DNA of 64,000 nucleotides, taken from the NCBI GenBank assembly GCA_016931855.1, contig JAFGDZ010000077.1, positions 1 through 64,000 on the forward strand, written 5' to 3'. Shown here piece by piece: positions 16,489 through 26,710 of this stretch (position 1 is its first letter; each line of letters begins with the position of its first letter). Made by a program: the position numbers and the translations under genes. The notes under the pieces were generated by a model, which was given only the letters and a program-made list of their open reading frames with translations, did not search any database and had not been told where the DNA came from. This DNA comes from Bacteroidales bacterium (GTDB lineage: Bacteria; Bacteroidota; Bacteroidia; Bacteroidales; Tenuifilaceae).

Positions 16489-17184
16489 ATGAAAAGATTA
16501 CTATTAGCCCTGTTCCTAGTTCCTTTTACCCTTTTTGCGCAGCAAGGCGAAAAGAACTTTATAGACCAAAACTACATTGACGTTATGGGAAAGGCCGAAA
16601 TGGAGGTTAGCCCCGATTTAATATACCTTGCAATTACTATAAACGAAAAGGATACGCGTAACAAGGTCTCGGTTTCGCAGCTTGAGGAGAAGATGATTAA
16701 TAAGCTAAGGGAAATAGGTGTTGATGTGCCTAAGGATTTGTTTATTAAAGATTTAACTAGCGATTTTAAATCGTACCTCTTGCTTAAAAGCGATATTATG
16801 CTAAGCAAGGAGTACCAGCTGCTGGTTCACAATGGCAAAATGGCCGGACAGGTATATATTGAGTTGGAAAAGCTGGGAATATCCAATATTGCGGTAGATA
16901 GGGTTGACCATAGCAAAATGGAGCAGTTTAGGCGCGAGGTAAAGGTTAAGGCCATTAAAGCAGCTAAGGAAAAGGCTAATGAGCTTACTCAGGCTATTGG
17001 GCAAACCGCAGGACGCGCATTGTTTATTAGAGAAGTTGAGATGCCAAGCTATAGATCCGCAACTGCCAATGTGATGATTAGGGGCTACAGCTCTGGTGGC
17101 TCTGGAAAAGCGGCTGCACCCGAGATGGATTTTGAGAAGATTAAGATAGAGTATTCCGTTCAATGCTACTTTGAGCTTAAATAG
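16489..17184 (+). CDS. SIMPL-domain (DUF541) secreted protein
   Basis: 231 residues with a cleavable signal peptide (MKRLLLALFLVPFTLFAQ). The remainder matches the SIMPL/DUF541 pattern: I-D-V-M-G-K-A-E-M-E-V-x-P-D early on, a central A-A-K-E-K-A-N-E-L-T-Q-A-I-G-Q, and a C-terminal I-x-Y-S-V-Q-C-Y-F-E-L. The family is periplasmic with poorly defined roles, sometimes linked to oxidative stress. It is followed by a terminator and probably monocistronic. Confidence 0.85.
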   Translation: MKRLLLALFLVPFTLFAQQGEKNFIDQNYIDVMGKAEMEVSPDLIYLAITINEKDTRNKVSVSQLEEKMINKLREIGVDVPKDLFIKDLTSDFKSYLLLKSDIMLSKEYQLLVHNGKMAGQVYIELEKLGISNIAVDRVDHSKMEQFRREVKVKAIKAAKEKANELTQAIGQTAGRALFIREVEMPSYRSATANVMIRGYSSGGSGKAAAPEMDFEKIKIEYSVQCYFELK

Positions 17185-17207
17185 CCCAAGCGTAAAATGT
17201 ATTATGC

Positions 17208-17242
17208 AAAGGAGATAGCCCAAAAGGCATATCTCCTTTTTT
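17208..17242 (+). terminator. Intrinsic terminator after the SIMPL gene
   Basis: AAAGGAGATA-GCC (17208-17220) pairs with GGC-(bulge A)-TATCTCCTTT (17226-17239), and T residues follow. Confidence 0.85.
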
Positions 17243-17375
17243 GCCTAAAAATAAGCGACCCAAAACCAAACTACAGGTAGCCACACTTGCCATTTCAATC
17301 GGTTGCACCTTACTGCAGCTTCCTTAAAACCATTTCAAATTGCTGTAAAACATATAAGTGTTCGTTTATTTCTTT

Positions 17376-17383
17376 TAAATTTG
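17376..17383 (+). promoter_or_regulatory. Candidate -7 element for nifJ
   Basis: TAAATTTG matches the Bacteroidota -7 consensus TAnnTTTG about 55 bases before the nifJ start. No TTG lies at the expected -33 spacing, so this is a partial match only. Confidence 0.4.
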
Positions 17384-17438
17384 CTCAGTTTTTCGATTAT
17401 AAGCAAGTGATTCTATACCAATAAAATCCGTTTTTGAG

Positions 17439-20400
17439 ATGGCAAAAAACAAGAAGTTTGTGACCTGTGATGGGAACTATGCCGCTGCGCATATCGCTTA
17501 CATGTTTAGCGAGGTAGCTGCAATTTATCCTATTACCCCTTCTTCCACAATGGCTGAGTATATTGATGAGTGGGCAGCCTTTGGAAGGAAAAACATTTTT
17601 GGAGAAACCGTAAGGGTGGCCGAAATGCAAAGTGAGGCAGGTGCTGCAGGTGCTGTACACGGCTCGCTTCAGGCTGGTGCTCTTACTTCAACCTTTACTG
17701 CATCGCAGGGTTTACTGCTGATGATTCCTAATATGTATAAAATTGCCGGAGAGCTACTCCCTGGCGTTTTCCACGTATCGGCACGTAGCTTAGCTGCACA
17801 GGCACTATCTATTTTTGGTGACCATAGCGACGTTATGAGCACCCGCCAAACTGGCTTTGCAATGCTTGCCACTGGCAGCGTTCAGGAGGTTATGGATTTA
17901 GCGGCTGTTGCTCACCTTGCTTCTATTAAGACAAGGGTTCCATTCCTTCACTTCTTCGACGGATTCCGTACCTCACACGAGATTCAGAAGGTTGAAGTTC
18001 TTGAGACCGAAGAGCTAGCAGGACTTGTTGATCGTGATGCCCTACAGGGATTCCGCGATCGCGCGCTTAACCCAGAGCACCCTGTAACCCGCGGTACTGC
18101 TCAAAACCCTGATATCTACTTCCAGTCTCGCGAGGCTGCTAACCAGTACTACGATGCAATCCCTGAGGTTGTTGAGCAGTACATGGCTGAGCTGTCTAAG
18201 CTTACTGGCCGTAAGTACGACCTATTCGACTACTATGGCGATCCTAATGCCGAGAACATCATAGTGGCAATGGGTTCTATTACCGATACCATTAAGGAAG
18301 TTGTTGATCACCTAGTTGCTAAAGGCGAAAAGGTTGGTCTTATTGCAGTACACCTGTACCGTCCGTTCTCTGCGAAGCATTTCTTTAGGGCGTTCCCAAA
18401 GAGCGTTAAGCGTATTGCTGTTCTTGACCGTACCAAAGAGCCAGGTGCTAACGGAGATCCTCTATACCTAGATATTAAAGACCTGTTCTACGGAAGAGAG
18501 AATGCCCCAGTTATTGTTGGTGGCCGTTACGGTTTAAGCTCTAAGGATACTACTCCTGCTCAAATGCTTGCTGTATTTGAGAATCTTAAGATGAAAGAGC
18601 CTAAAAACCAATTCCTTGTTGGTATTGTTGACGATGTTACCTTTAAGTCGCTACCTGTTGGTGAGGAGATTAGCCTTGCCGATAAGGGTACCTTCCAAGG
18701 TAAATTCTACGGACTAGGTTCAGATGGTACCGTTGGTGCTAACAAGAACTCTATCAAAATTATTGGTGAAAACACCGATAAGTACTGCCAAGCATACTTT
18801 GCATACGACTCTAAAAAGTCGGGTGGTGTTACCACTTCGCACCTTCGCTTTGGCGACAAGCCAATTCGTTCACCATACCTAGTTGGTACTCCTGACTTTG
18901 TTGCTTGCCACGTTCCATCTTACCTAGGTAAGTACGATATGCTTCGTGGTATTCGCAAAGGCGGCACTTTCCTTCTAAACAGCATCTGGGATTTAGAGGA
19001 AACCAAAGCTAAGCTTCCAAACTCTGTAAAAAGAGTACTTGCTAAGAGAGAGGTTAACTTCTATATTATTAATGCAACCGCTATTGCAGAGGAGATTGGT
19101 CTTGGTAACCGCACCAACACCATCATGCAGAGCTCATTCTTCAAAATCTCTGAGGTAATTCCTTACGATCTTGCAGTTAAGTCGATGAAGAAAGCTATCG
19201 ACAAGAGCTTTGGCCGTAAAGGTGAAGATGTAGTTCGCATGAACTATGCTGCCGTAGAGCGCGGTGGCGATGTTATTAAAGTTGAGGTTCCTGCAGAATG
19301 GGCTAACCTTGAGGCAGAGCAAGCTCACGTTAATCCAAACGCTCCAGATTTCATCAACAACGTTGTTACTCCTATTAACAACCTAGGTGGCGACGATCTT
19401 CCTGTAAGCGCATTCCTTGGTCGTGAGGATGGTACTTTCCCTGCTGGTACAACCCAGTACGAGAAACGTGGTATTGCTGTTAACGTTCCTGAGTGGGAGC
19501 CTGAGAGCTGTATCCAGTGTAACCAGTGTGCTTACGTTTGCCCTCACGCAGCAATCCGTCCATTCCTTTTAACCGATGCTGAGCTTGCCGCTGCGCCTGC
19601 AGGAACTGCAACCGTTAAGGGTAAGGGTGGTATTAAGGAGTACAACTTCCGCATTCAGGTTAGCGCATTAGACTGTACTGGTTGCGGTAACTGTGCCGAT
19701 ATTTGCCCTGCTCCAAACAAAGCCCTATTCATGAAGCCACTTGAAACCCAGATGGCAGAAGCAGAGCGCTTTGACTATATGCACGAAAAGGTTGGCTACA
19801 AAGATGTTCTTGGTAAGGAGAAGAGCGTTAAGAATAGCCAGTTTGCTCAACCACTATTCGAGTTCTCTGGAGCTTGTGCTGGTTGCGGCGAAACTCCATA
19901 CATCAAAACCATTACCCAGCTATTTGGCGACCGTATGATGGTTGCTAACGCTACCGGATGTTCTTCTATCTACGGTGGTTCTGCTCCATCTACCCCATAC
20001 TGCGCAAACAAAGAGGGGCAGGGGCCTGCTTGGGCTAACTCACTATTTGAGGATAACGCCGAGTACGGATTTGGTATGGCTACTGGTGTTAACAAAATGC
20101 GTACACGCATTACCGAGCGCCTACAAGCTGCTCTTGAAGGAAGTTATAGCGACGAGGCTAAGGCTGCTATGAAGGAGTGGATTGAGAGCCGCGACAATGC
20201 TGAAGGATCTAAGGTTGCATCAGCAAAGCTTATTACCGTTCTTGAAAAGCTTAACGATAACCTATCTAAAGAGCTACTTGCTCTTAAGCAGTACTTTGTT
20301 AAAAAGTCCCAGTGGATCTTTGGTGGCGACGGTTGGGCTTACGATATCGGATTTGGTGGATTAGACCACGTTCTTGCTTCTGGCGAAGATGTTAACATCC

Positions 20401-20966
20401 TAGTTATGGACACCGAGGTTTACTCTAACACCGGTGGACAGGCTTCAAAATCAACCCCAGTTGCTGCGGTTGCTAAATTTGCTGCCTCTGGTAAGCGCGT
20501 TCGCAAGAAAGATCTTGGCATGATGGCCATGACCTATGGTTACGTTTACGTAGCGCAGGTTTGTATGGGTGCCGATCATAACCAGTACTTCAAAGCCCTT
20601 AAAGAGGCTGAGGCTTACCCAGGACCATCTCTAATTATAGCTTACTCTCCATGTATTAACCACGGTTTAAAACATGGTATGGGTGCATCGCAAAGCGAAG
20701 CTAAAGAAGCGGTTAAGTCTGGTTACTGGAGCATGTTCCGTTTTAACCCAATGCTTGAGACCGAAGGAAAGAACCCATTCCAAATTGACTCTAAGGAGCC
20801 AGATTGGAGCAAGTTCCAAGATTTCTTGAAGGGTGAGGTTCGTTACACTGCACTTCAGAAATCGTTCCCTGCTGAGGCTGAAGAGCTATTTAAAGCTGCC
20901 GAGGATAATGCTCGTTGGAGGTATAACTCTTACCTTCGCATGGCTTCTTTAGATTACTCAAAGTAA
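17439..20966 (+). CDS. nifJ: Pyruvate:ferredoxin (flavodoxin) oxidoreductase
   Basis: A single-chain 1175-residue PFOR that oxidises pyruvate to acetyl-CoA and CO2 and reduces ferredoxin. Order: N-terminal TPP-pyrimidine and transketolase-like domains (Y-P-I-T-P-S-S near residue 28), a gamma domain, a two-cluster ferredoxin insert (C-I-Q-C-N-Q-C-x-x-x-C-P and C-T-G-C-G-N-C-x-x-x-C-P, about 685-765), and a C-terminal TPP domain with the extra cluster motif C-A-G-C-G-E-T-P and G-D-G-W-A-x-D-I-G. It uses T-ending codons more uniformly than its neighbours, as expected for a highly expressed gene. Flanking terminators make it monocistronic. It is a central catabolic enzyme of anaerobes. Confidence 0.97.
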   Translation: MAKNKKFVTCDGNYAAAHIAYMFSEVAAIYPITPSSTMAEYIDEWAAFGRKNIFGETVRVAEMQSEAGAAGAVHGSLQAGALTSTFTASQGLLLMIPNMYKIAGELLPGVFHVSARSLAAQALSIFGDHSDVMSTRQTGFAMLATGSVQEVMDLAAVAHLASIKTRVPFLHFFDGFRTSHEIQKVEVLETEELAGLVDRDALQGFRDRALNPEHPVTRGTAQNPDIYFQSREAANQYYDAIPEVVEQYMAELSKLTGRKYDLFDYYGDPNAENIIVAMGSITDTIKEVVDHLVAKGEKVGLIAVHLYRPFSAKHFFRAFPKSVKRIAVLDRTKEPGANGDPLYLDIKDLFYGRENAPVIVGGRYGLSSKDTTPAQMLAVFENLKMKEPKNQFLVGIVDDVTFKSLPVGEEISLADKGTFQGKFYGLGSDGTVGANKNSIKIIGENTDKYCQAYFAYDSKKSGGVTTSHLRFGDKPIRSPYLVGTPDFVACHVPSYLGKYDMLRGIRKGGTFLLNSIWDLEETKAKLPNSVKRVLAKREVNFYIINATAIAEEIGLGNRTNTIMQSSFFKISEVIPYDLAVKSMKKAIDKSFGRKGEDVVRMNYAAVERGGDVIKVEVPAEWANLEAEQAHVNPNAPDFINNVVTPINNLGGDDLPVSAFLGREDGTFPAGTTQYEKRGIAVNVPEWEPESCIQCNQCAYVCPHAAIRPFLLTDAELAAAPAGTATVKGKGGIKEYNFRIQVSALDCTGCGNCADICPAPNKALFMKPLETQMAEAERFDYMHEKVGYKDVLGKEKSVKNSQFAQPLFEFSGACAGCGETPYIKTITQLFGDRMMVANATGCSSIYGGSAPSTPYCANKEGQGPAWANSLFEDNAEYGFGMATGVNKMRTRITERLQAALEGSYSDEAKAAMKEWIESRDNAEGSKVASAKLITVLEKLNDNLSKELLALKQYFVKKSQWIFGGDGWAYDIGFGGLDHVLASGEDVNILVMDTEVYSNTGGQASKSTPVAAVAKFAASGKRVRKKDLGMMAMTYGYVYVAQVCMGADHNQYFKALKEAEAYPGPSLIIAYSPCINHGLKHGMGASQSEAKEAVKSGYWSMFRFNPMLETEGKNPFQIDSKEPDWSKFQDFLKGEVRYTALQKSFPAEAEELFKAAEDNARWRYNSYLRMASLDYSK

Positions 20967-20989
20967 TTTGTAGCAAAAGCGTTATATCG

Positions 20990-21019
20990 AGAGGGGCACT
21001 TGTTGCCCCTCTTTTTTTT
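20990..21019 (+). terminator. Intrinsic terminator after nifJ
   Basis: AGAGGGGCA (20990-20998) pairs with TGCCCCTCT (21004-21012), with a five-base loop and eight T. Confidence 0.9.
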
Positions 21020-21028
21020 ACAGGTTAC

Positions 21029-21058
21029 TTGGTATTGCTTCGCTTTTGTCTAATTTTG
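21029..21058 (+). promoter_or_regulatory. Promoter for the sensor kinase gene
   Basis: TTG (21029-21031), a 19-base spacer, then TAATTTTG (21051-21058) matches the Bacteroidota sigma-ABfr consensus. The start codon lies 35 bases after the -7 box. Confidence 0.75.
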
Positions 21059-21093
21059 GAGATATCCCGTAAAATGAACCAACTAGTTGTAAT

Positions 21094-24090
21094 ATGCCTA
21101 GCAAACGCATAAAATACCTGCACGCTACTGTTCTGCTAACGGTATTAGTTGCCATTGCTACGCCTGCCGTTAAAGCACAAAATCCATCGCCTGTATTTCA
21201 TAGCTACACTGTTGACGAGGGGCTTCCATCGTCGGATGTTTACCACGTAATTCAGGATTCTCTTGGTTATATATGGCTGGCCACAGGTAATGGCGTTAGC
21301 CGTTTTGACGGTTACCAGTTTACCAACTTCTCGCTTGAGGATGGTTTAGTTGATAATACAGTATTCGAAATCTACGACGACAAGCGTGGACGCCTCTGGT
21401 TTGTAAGCCACTCTGGCAAGCTGTGTTACTTTAGTAAGGGGCGTATAGTGAACTTCCCGTTCAACAGTAAAATACAGTCGCACTTACCATCTAGCCGAGG
21501 CCCACTAAAAAAGGCATTCTACGTTAGCGCTGCCGACGAGATATTTATGGGGCTACGTAAGTTTGGGCTAATATCTATAACAAGTGAGGGCTTTTACCAG
21601 CGGCAGAATCAGCTGTTTTCCGAAGGGGAGCTTGTTGCCGAGGGGCTTCCTAATGGGCACGTGCTTATCTCAAATCCCCAAAACGCTCCTACTTACGATA
21701 TTATTTACGTTGATGAAAACCAGCAATTCCGACAGTCGCTGCACGATATAATTGGATACCCTTCTATTAATATTAGCCATGCCTTTTTTGAGCCAATGCC
21801 AGACTCAAGCGTGGTATTCTCCTTTAACCGGTACCTGTTTCGTATTAAAAAGGGGAAGATTATTGAACGTAAAACCTACGTTAACGATATTATTTGGCTG
21901 GGGCTCGATAGGCAAAATCAACTTTGGGTTTCCAACTTAGGTGGAGGGCTAGAGTGCTTTCCCTACAAATCATTTACGCAGAAACCCTTGTTGTCCATCC
22001 TTTCAAACGTACAGGTAACCTCTGTACTCTGCGATAAGGAGAATGCTTATTGGTTCTCAACCCTATCCGACGGATTACTATACAGTCCCGATATTAACGT
22101 GCTAACCTATACCAAGGGAAATGGGTTGCACGACAACAGAGTTGTTGAGGTAATGGCCAACACCGATGGGGTGTATGTTGGCTACGACAAGGGCTTTGTT
22201 AGCCTTATTTCTAATGATAGTATAGCGCATTTTGCCGTTCCGTCATCTCAGGCCATTGGCTCGGCCGTTCGGTTTATTATATCAGGCGAAGGTGGTGCTG
22301 GGGCGTACGTGGGAACTGGGTCTAGCGTTTATTTTATCGATAATAATAAAGTTTGTACCAATTCTACAGCATTACGTTTAGATAAAATGCTGTACATGAG
22401 GCAAATGATTAAATCAAACGAGGGGGGGTACTGGTTTGCCACCGTTCGTGGAATATCCCACTACTCTGCCGATAAGCTAATTTACGCCTCAAATGAGCAG
22501 AACGACTTCTCTGCGCTGGTTTTCTCCATTGCCCAACAAAAGGATGGCTCAGTTCTGTTTGGCACCCTAAACGGGCTTTGGCGGTATCGTAATAAAAAGT
22601 ATGAGTACTTAGGAGCCAACAATCCACTGCTTACCAATCAGGTTAATAGCATTGTGCAGGAGCCCAACACCAACACCTTTTGGTTAGCAACGGCTGGGCA
22701 CGGTGTTGTAATTTTTAATGGCGATTCAACGCGCCAAATAACCTCGCGCGACGGGTTGGCCTCTAACTCAGTACAGCAGCTATTTTACCACTCATCGGGC
22801 GTTTGGGCCTCAACAAACGAGGGGTTATCTCGTATCGTTCCCGTGTCCAATGGCGGATACTCAATTAAAAACTACTCATCGTCAAGCGGTTTGCCTTCAA
22901 ACGATATTAAGTCGGTTTACATTTTTGCCGATAAGGTTTACGTGGGAACAACAAAGGGCCTTGCCATTTTCTCTCTCCAGGTGGGGTGCAGCGTATCGCC
23001 ACCTCCTGTTGTGCTTATCACTAGCCTTATGGTTAATAATCAGGAAGTTAATTTTACTGATATTGATAGGCGATTTTCGTATAACCAGAATAATCTCAGC
23101 TTCGAGTATGTAGGCTTGTCGTATAAGCACAGAGGAAAGGTCCCGTATCGTTTTAGAATGGGCGGATCCGATAGCACTTGGGTTTACACCTATAATAATA
23201 GCTGCCGTTACAGCGCGCTTCGTCCGGGAACCTACACCTTTGAGGTTCAGGCTATGAACGTAGATGGGCAGTGGAGCTCTCAGTCGGGGGGAGTAAGCTT
23301 TACCATAATGCCGCCCATTTGGCAAAGAATATGGTTCCTATTTGCGTTGGGCGGCATACTTACAGCCTTTTTCATTGTGGTTTACCGCGCACGGTTGCGC
23401 TCCATATACAAGCGCAACCAGCTGCTTAGTAACATTGCGCTTTACAAGCAGCAATCGTTGCGGCAGCAAATGAACCCCCACTTTATTTTTAACACGCTCA
23501 ACTCAATTCAGCTCTACATCCTAGAGAAGGACACCATTAGCTCGCATCGATACCTTACAAAGTTTGCGCGGCTAATGCGCATGACCCTCGATAATTCCCA
23601 AAGTCCCACCATTAAGCTCCGCGATGAAATTGACGCCCTAAGGCTTTACCTAGAGCTTGAAGCGCTTAGGCTAGAGGGCAAGTTTGCTTTTGATATCAAC
23701 GTTGCCAGCGAGATTTTGCTCAACTACGAGGTGCCAACGCTTCTTATTCAACCATTTGTAGAGAACGCCATTTGGCATGGCATTATGCTTAAGGAGAATC
23801 AAACGGGCACTGTAGGCATTACCATTACCGAGAATAAGCGCTACATCTTTTGCTCAATACACGATGATGGCATTGGCCGTAAGGCAGCCGAGGAAATTCG
23901 CAAGGCAAAAATGGCTGAGCATAGGTCGCATGGGTTGCAAATAACTGCTCAGCGTATCGATTTACTTAACAGCCTTTACCCCGAGCGGTTCGAAATTAAG
24001 TACGAAGACCTTTGCGATGGCTTTGGAAAACCTACAGGCACAAGGGTAACTATTAGTATCCCTAAGCATAGCGTTCTAAAGGGCGAGTAG
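21094..24090 (+). CDS. Reg_prop beta-propeller sensor with LytS-type histidine kinase
   Basis: A 998-residue membrane sensor. After a signal sequence (about 1-29) come repeated two-component propeller blades (patterns such as L-P-S-S-D-V-Y-x-V-x-Q-D-S-L-G-Y-I-W-L-A-T), a Y_Y_Y domain (about 640-735), one transmembrane helix (about 750-772), and a LytS-type kinase. The phospho-acceptor is H796 in N-P-H-F-I-F-N-T-L-N-S, and an ATPase domain follows with P-F-V-E-N-A-I-W-H-G and D-D-G-I-G. There is no fused receiver or AraC domain, so it is not a one-piece hybrid. Its partner is probably the LytTR regulator at 26711-27472. The periplasmic signal sensed is unknown. Confidence 0.92.
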   Translation: MPSKRIKYLHATVLLTVLVAIATPAVKAQNPSPVFHSYTVDEGLPSSDVYHVIQDSLGYIWLATGNGVSRFDGYQFTNFSLEDGLVDNTVFEIYDDKRGRLWFVSHSGKLCYFSKGRIVNFPFNSKIQSHLPSSRGPLKKAFYVSAADEIFMGLRKFGLISITSEGFYQRQNQLFSEGELVAEGLPNGHVLISNPQNAPTYDIIYVDENQQFRQSLHDIIGYPSINISHAFFEPMPDSSVVFSFNRYLFRIKKGKIIERKTYVNDIIWLGLDRQNQLWVSNLGGGLECFPYKSFTQKPLLSILSNVQVTSVLCDKENAYWFSTLSDGLLYSPDINVLTYTKGNGLHDNRVVEVMANTDGVYVGYDKGFVSLISNDSIAHFAVPSSQAIGSAVRFIISGEGGAGAYVGTGSSVYFIDNNKVCTNSTALRLDKMLYMRQMIKSNEGGYWFATVRGISHYSADKLIYASNEQNDFSALVFSIAQQKDGSVLFGTLNGLWRYRNKKYEYLGANNPLLTNQVNSIVQEPNTNTFWLATAGHGVVIFNGDSTRQITSRDGLASNSVQQLFYHSSGVWASTNEGLSRIVPVSNGGYSIKNYSSSSGLPSNDIKSVYIFADKVYVGTTKGLAIFSLQVGCSVSPPPVVLITSLMVNNQEVNFTDIDRRFSYNQNNLSFEYVGLSYKHRGKVPYRFRMGGSDSTWVYTYNNSCRYSALRPGTYTFEVQAMNVDGQWSSQSGGVSFTIMPPIWQRIWFLFALGGILTAFFIVVYRARLRSIYKRNQLLSNIALYKQQSLRQQMNPHFIFNTLNSIQLYILEKDTISSHRYLTKFARLMRMTLDNSQSPTIKLRDEIDALRLYLELEALRLEGKFAFDINVASEILLNYEVPTLLIQPFVENAIWHGIMLKENQTGTVGITITENKRYIFCSIHDDGIGRKAAEEIRKAKMAEHRSHGLQITAQRIDLLNSLYPERFEIKYEDLCDGFGKPTGTRVTISIPKHSVLKGE

Positions 24091-24173
24091 CGTATTGCCA
24101 CACTAAAACCATTAACTTGGTAACCTAGCACTCAATAGTATTTCATATTACATTTACCTTAAATCATTTTGTT

Positions 24174-24863
24174 ATGAAACACTTATGGATACTGCTTGTT
24201 CTTGGGTGTAGCCCAGCGCTCTCTTTTCCGCAACCAGACTATTCCTTTAAGCCTCCCTTGGTTTATGTTAAGGGGGGAACGTACTCAATCCCTTACTTCT
24301 CGGAAAGCGGTACCCCCCAAGCTCAGATAGACTCCATTGCCAGCTTCTATATAGGGATGTATGAGGTTAGCGTGGCCGAGTTTAATCAATTCTGCAAGGC
24401 CACTGGCTACATTAGCATAACGAACGGAGAAAGCAACATGCCCATTACTAATATAACGGCAACCGATGCTGAGGCATACTGCAATTGGTTAAGTAGAGAG
24501 TATGGAGGTACTTGGCGTTTGCCCACCAGTAGGGAATGGGATTACGCAGCAGGATTATGCGCAAATATCACAGAAACGGCATGGTATGATAGTAATTCCG
24601 GCGGAGTGGCTCATGAGGGGGGAAAAAAGCAGGCATCAGAAAACGGGGCATTCGATATGTATGGTAATGTATGGGAGTGGAGTGGAACAGGTATTATTTC
24701 TTTTTCCGATGATGGTTACCAGCAGATTTGTAGCCGCGAGCTACTTGGGGGGTATTGGGGAACCGAAATTGATTTGCTGTGTGCAAAATCAATATTAAGA
24801 GAGGATATAGCAAGTCCCAGAATAGGATTTAGAGTTCTTTTGGAAATTAGCGTGGCAAAATGA
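24174..24863 (+). CDS. Formylglycine-generating-enzyme-like (SUMF1) domain protein, secreted
   Basis: 229 residues with a signal sequence (about 1-19) and one FGE-sulfatase-type domain. Visible: G-G-T-Y-S, F-Y-I-G-M-Y-E-V-S-V-A-E-F-N-Q-F, A-Y-C-N-W-L-S, W-R-L-P-T-S-R-E-W-D-Y-A-A-G, N-x-W-E-W-S and R-I-G-F-R-V. The catalytic Cys pair of true formylglycine-generating enzymes is not evident, and related proteins in this phylum act as structural or gliding components (GldK/J-like), so an enzymatic role is doubtful. It lies between the sensor kinase and its presumed regulator. Confidence 0.8.
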   Translation: MKHLWILLVLGCSPALSFPQPDYSFKPPLVYVKGGTYSIPYFSESGTPQAQIDSIASFYIGMYEVSVAEFNQFCKATGYISITNGESNMPITNITATDAEAYCNWLSREYGGTWRLPTSREWDYAAGLCANITETAWYDSNSGGVAHEGGKKQASENGAFDMYGNVWEWSGTGIISFSDDGYQQICSRELLGGYWGTEIDLLCAKSILREDIASPRIGFRVLLEISVAK

Positions 24864-24963
24864 TGCGAATTATTTTATTATTAGATAATTTTAATATTAA
24901 GTAATTTTATACCTATCAGTTACATTTTATTGAAAGGGGATGTTAAATTAAAAAGTGAAAGCC

Positions 24964-25398
24964 ATGAAAAACTTATTCCTATTGATGACTCTATCTTTTC
25001 TCTTTATTGGCGCCACTGCGCAGGATACCTTGAGTAGAAGAGGAGATAGCGAAATAATAATAAAAACCTCCGATAGTTATAGCGATGCCTACAGAAAAAT
25101 GGGGCAATTATTAGTTAGGTACAACTACTTTATAAAATTCGAGAGTAAAGATTTAGGTGTGATTAATACCGAAGAGTATAGGATTAAAGGAACATCAGAT
25201 CCTGCTTGGATGGTGAGGGTCAACGTTATTGTATCTGGGGAGCAAAATGCAACTATCACCCTAACTACCCTTGTGAGCCATACTAATAAAAGTTGGGACA
25301 GGGTGGAGAACCGTTGGGGAATAGCTAAATCTGTTTGGGATGATATGGTTAGTATTGCTAAAGCGTATGATGGAGCAATAGTTGAATTCAACAAATAA
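24964..25398 (+). CDS. Secreted protein of unknown function
   Basis: 144 residues from ATG 24964 (GTG 24955 also possible). A signal peptide MKNLFLLMTLSFLFIGATAQ is clear. The mature part shows D-A-Y-R-K-M-G-Q-L-L-V-R-Y-N-Y-F-I-K-F-E-S-K-D-L-G, a stretch of beta-type residues (M-V-R-V-N-V-I-V-S-G) and a helical C terminus. It resembles small periplasmic DUF4468-like proteins, but I cannot assign it to a family. Confidence 0.65.
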   Translation: MKNLFLLMTLSFLFIGATAQDTLSRRGDSEIIIKTSDSYSDAYRKMGQLLVRYNYFIKFESKDLGVINTEEYRIKGTSDPAWMVRVNVIVSGEQNATITLTTLVSHTNKSWDRVENRWGIAKSVWDDMVSIAKAYDGAIVEFNK

Positions 25399-25720
25399 AA
25401 AGCACTTCCCTTTACAAGTAGTTCACGAACTTACAATTGTTGGGTTCTATTAACTCATTATCAGTGAATGGGAAATGTTAAATTTAACTAACATTTTCTC
25501 TCCTTATAATTAGGCTACCAACGTCTTACGGCTCAAAGTTTAAGTGCTTAGGGAGTTTCGCGAGCAAGAGAATAATTGCACCTATTTTCCTAGCGTTAAT
25601 AGTGGTTAAAGCAGCTTTTTGGGCTGTGAACATTCATTGTATAATGGTGTATTATTAGTAGTTTTATATCGGTTTTACATTAAGGCAACCAACTCTTTAA
25701 ACATAATATTTTTACTTTTT
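25399..25720. other. Gene-free spacer before the M48 protease
   Basis: 322 bases with no convincing gene, hairpin or consensus promoter. The reading frame of the downstream protease is open from 25619, but that part is not protein-like. Confidence 0.5.
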
Positions 25721-26626
25721 ATGGACGACTCATTAGGTTTTTATGAAGTAAGCACAAAGGAGAAAGCATATTTTGCTGTGCGATTGATTGTTAGTGTGGT
25801 GCTGTACGCTTTAATAATTGCTGTTATTGGGGCTATGGTTACAGAGGGTGCCGATGGGGAGCGCGCTAAAGCAACGTTCCTTATTCCTGCTGCACTATTT
25901 TTTTTCCTACTCTATATTCTTCGTAATGGGCTTTTTATTGGGTTAATTAAAAGTTTCTCGGTTAAGCTAGGCGAGAAGCAGCTGCCTGAGGTCTATAAAA
26001 TTGTTAGCGACTGCTCGTACCGCCTGGGAATAAAGCGTACACCCAATGTTTACCTGCTTCAAGCAGGAGGATCATTAAATGCATTCTCAAAAAAGTTTTT
26101 CAACTCCAACTATGTTGTGATTTACTCCGATTTGCTGGAGGCCTATTACCAAGGCGATAAGGATGCCGTAGAGTTTGTAATTGCCCATGAACTGGGGCAT
26201 ATTAAGCGCAACCATTTTATAAAGGAGCTATTCTTAGCCCCCTCTGCAGTGGTGCCATTCCTTGCCGCGGCTTACTACCGGGGATGTGAGCTCACCTGCG
26301 ATAATATAGGCAAGTTCTTTAATCCTAAAGGGGCACTAAGTGGGCTACTTATGCTTGCTGGGGGTAAGGTAATTTACCGCGAGCTTAATCTTGAGGCCTA
26401 TATCAATCAGGAAAAGACCGATGCGAGCTTTTGGCGCTGGTTGGTCGAGAAATTCCTCTCGCATCCCAACCTATACAAGCGCTTGCTAAATGTGTACGAC
26501 CCTACTATGGTGAGCAAATTCAAGGTGAGTGCTTCATCAAAACCCTACAAATACGACACTAGCGAAGTGCTTGAAAAAATAGTTGATGCCGATAAGGCCG
26601 ACTACTCTCGCTATATGCCTAAGTAA
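25721..26626 (+). CDS. M48-family (Ste24/HtpX-like) membrane metalloprotease
   Basis: 301 residues from ATG 25721. Two transmembrane helices (about 15-40 and 50-75) precede the catalytic domain. The zinc motif H-E-L-G-H occurs in V-I-A-H-E-L-G-H-I-K-R-N-H, and a downstream C-E-L-T-C-D segment supplies the third ligand region (E-x-x-x-D). Family members degrade damaged membrane proteins or process peptides. The frame is open 34 codons further upstream, but that extension is not family-like. Confidence 0.85.
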   Translation: MDDSLGFYEVSTKEKAYFAVRLIVSVVLYALIIAVIGAMVTEGADGERAKATFLIPAALFFFLLYILRNGLFIGLIKSFSVKLGEKQLPEVYKIVSDCSYRLGIKRTPNVYLLQAGGSLNAFSKKFFNSNYVVIYSDLLEAYYQGDKDAVEFVIAHELGHIKRNHFIKELFLAPSAVVPFLAAAYYRGCELTCDNIGKFFNPKGALSGLLMLAGGKVIYRELNLEAYINQEKTDASFWRWLVEKFLSHPNLYKRLLNVYDPTMVSKFKVSASSKPYKYDTSEVLEKIVDADKADYSRYMPK

Positions 26627-26710
26627 AACACTATTGGGCCCAGTAGCACAAAACGCGTATTTGTTACCTATTATTAAAATTAGCAGCTAACTTGCATAAA
26701 AAACTAGCCT